Of a stretch of DNA of 64,000 nucleotides, positions 62,979 to 64,000 are shown piece after piece (position 1 is the stretch's first letter; each line of letters begins with the position of its first letter). The translations under genes were made by a program, and so were the position numbers. Under the pieces are notes generated by a model, which was not told the DNA's origin, did not search any database, and was given only the letters and a program-made list of their open reading frames with translations. Source of the stretch: Collinsella aerofaciens (GTDB taxonomy: Bacteria; Actinomycetota; Coriobacteriia; Coriobacteriales; Coriobacteriaceae); contig NZ_JAQLEM010000004.1 of the NCBI RefSeq assembly GCF_028209885.1, positions 1 to 64,000 on the forward strand, in the 5' to 3' direction.

Positions 62979-63490
62979 GCGGAGCTCCCCCCAAAATAAT
63001 GGTGGACGCCAACGTATGGGTTGATTCGTTTTGCGTCGACCATGCCGAGTCGCTTGCCGCGCGTGCGTTTATTGGGCAGGCGACGGAGACGGGGGCGTTG
63101 CTGTTCTTTCCGGTGCATATCGCTAAGGACGTGCTGTACGTTGTCCAACACGAGCTGAAGCGTAGCGTTCTTGCCGGCGGGGGAGCGCTCGACGAGGCAT
63201 CTGCCCGTGCAATTGACGATGCGGCGTTGGCGTTTGTTCGGAATATGACCGAAAACGCCACGGCCGTGGGTGCAGATGCGTCGGACCTTTGGCTGGCCGA
63301 CAAATACTTAGCGCTCCATCGCGATTACGAGGACAACTTGGTGCTTGCCGCGTGCAAGCGCGCACAGGTCGATTACTTGGTGACTAACGATCGCAAACTG
63401 CTCGAACATGCCGATCTTGCAGCGAAGACCCCGCGCCAAATGATGCCGATTCTTGCTTTGGCCGAACGCGGTGGCGCGGCTATCGGTTGA
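62975..63490 (+). CDS. PIN-domain toxin
   Basis: 171 residues. PIN ribonuclease acidic residues are visible: Asp in MVDANVWVDSF, Glu-Asp in DYEDNLVLAACKR and the TNDRKLL end. The GTG start overlaps the antitoxin stop by four bases. Such toxins cleave tRNA or mRNA. A RelB-type antitoxin with a PIN toxin is a known mixed pairing. Confidence 0.85.
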   Translation: MSGAPPKIMVDANVWVDSFCVDHAESLAARAFIGQATETGALLFFPVHIAKDVLYVVQHELKRSVLAGGGALDEASARAIDDAALAFVRNMTENATAVGADASDLWLADKYLALHRDYEDNLVLAACKRAQVDYLVTNDRKLLEHADLAAKTPRQMMPILALAERGGAAIG

Positions 63491-63548
63491 CGCGAACTGT
63501 TTGCGGGCCTCTTGGACGACGATGCGCCAAGGGACCCGCGTCTGCTAT

Positions 63549-63983
63549 TTACAAAAGCTCGGCCTTAATGGTGGGACTTTCTGCGAGCTGCTCGGCTGCC
63601 TTTTCGTCGGAGCTGTCGAGTGCTGCCAGACTGCGGTAGACCCACTCGTTGACCTGGGTGTTCTTGACGCCTGCGGTCTGCATAAGGGCGCCTACCTCGC
63701 GGATTGCTGCGAGTAGATTGGCTTTGGGACCCGCGAGCTCGACCTCGATGCCGTGGTAGGCGGTCACGCCGCGGTTCTCACTTACGTGGTCGATAAAGCC
63801 CTCGACGGTCTCAAGCTGCTGGGCGAGAGCTGCATCATCGTCAGCGTCCAGCGCGACGAGTGCGTTCGATACCGTGAGGGCGGGATGTCCGCAGGGGACA
63901 AAGCCTTCGATGACATCCATAGCCTCGGTAATGGTTGAGCCCAGGCCTGCGAGGGCATTGACGAGCTGCTGCTTGGTATCCAT
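63549..63983 (-). CDS. Conserved hypothetical protein
   Basis: 144 residues, soluble, acidic, mostly helical by composition, without a domain I recognise. The AAL-rich segment (VSNALVALDADDDAALAQQLETVE) and the VNEWVYRSLAALDSSDEKAAEQL end suggest a helical repeat or binding protein. ATG follows GAAAGGA. It is convergent with the PIN gene and is unlikely to be part of that module. Confidence 0.6.
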   Translation of the reverse strand: MDTKQQLVNALAGLGSTITEAMDVIEGFVPCGHPALTVSNALVALDADDDAALAQQLETVEGFIDHVSENRGVTAYHGIEVELAGPKANLLAAIREVGALMQTAGVKNTQVNEWVYRSLAALDSSDEKAAEQLAESPTIKAELL

Positions 63984-64000
63984 AACGGTCCTTTCGACGG

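Overview
The window looks like chromosomal DNA of a gut Coriobacteriia, most probably Collinsella: G+C-rich codon use, strong GGAGG-type ribosome binding sites, bacterial aspS with gatCAB, FeoA-FeoA-FeoB, a lactate racemase (lar) cluster, a sortase-assembled pilus and many short palindromic repeats. The genus is inferred; no rRNA or tRNA gene is present to confirm it. I see no CRISPR array, prophage or full insertion sequence.

Layout. 1-4.5 kb: hisS and ppc. 4.9-9.5 kb: larA and a LarD-like aquaporin on the plus strand, convergent with larB-larC-tetR on the minus strand; larC lacks its C-terminal half and larE is absent. 9.6-12.8 kb: serB, aspS and an HPr-like protein with Asp at position 46. 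13-16.4 kb: ferrous iron uptake (feoA, feoA, feoB, Cys-rich partner). 16.5-18.5 kb: a flavin/Fe-S enoate-reductase-type enzyme. 18.7-21 kb: a STAND-like ATPase behind seven 10-bp tandem repeats, then a GntR regulator. 21.3-24.5 kb: eda and kdgK, divergent from a LacI regulator. 24.6-25.4 kb: a MntA/HepT-type toxin-antitoxin pair whose nucleotidyltransferase carries a fused RelB/DinJ DNA-binding domain. 25.6-27.6 kb: a glutamine-synthetase-like protein lacking several metal ligands, followed by a GlnR-like orphan regulator. 27.8-32 kb: HtrA protease and ligA. 32-34.3 kb: MATE exporter and MerR regulator. 34.4-35.7 kb: a nuclease-like gene bracketed by two near-identical palindromic repeats. 35.9-40.8 kb: moaA, a moaC-mobB fusion, an MFS transporter and a HAD phosphatase. 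41.3-49.7 kb: three sortase-substrate pilus proteins and a class C sortase. 50-53.5 kb: gatCAB. 53.9-60 kb: an AAA_14/DUF4143 ATPase and an AraC regulator divergent from a two-gene ABC transporter. 60.1-62.5 kb: a small PacL-like membrane protein with a P1B-type ATPase. 62.6-63.5 kb: a RelB-like/PIN toxin-antitoxin pair. 63.5-64 kb: a conserved hypothetical.

Metal handling recurs (feo, the siderophore-type ABC pair, the P1B ATPase, nickel-dependent LarA), and three of these loci share a GGTTAACT motif upstream. Intergenic DNA is unusually rich in perfect inverted repeats. Most notable are three nested hairpins with unrelated 28-bp outer arms around a conserved internal loop, two of which show a compensatory base-pair change. 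There are also two families of small palindromes that sit side by side at two loci, and a 203-bp MITE-like element.
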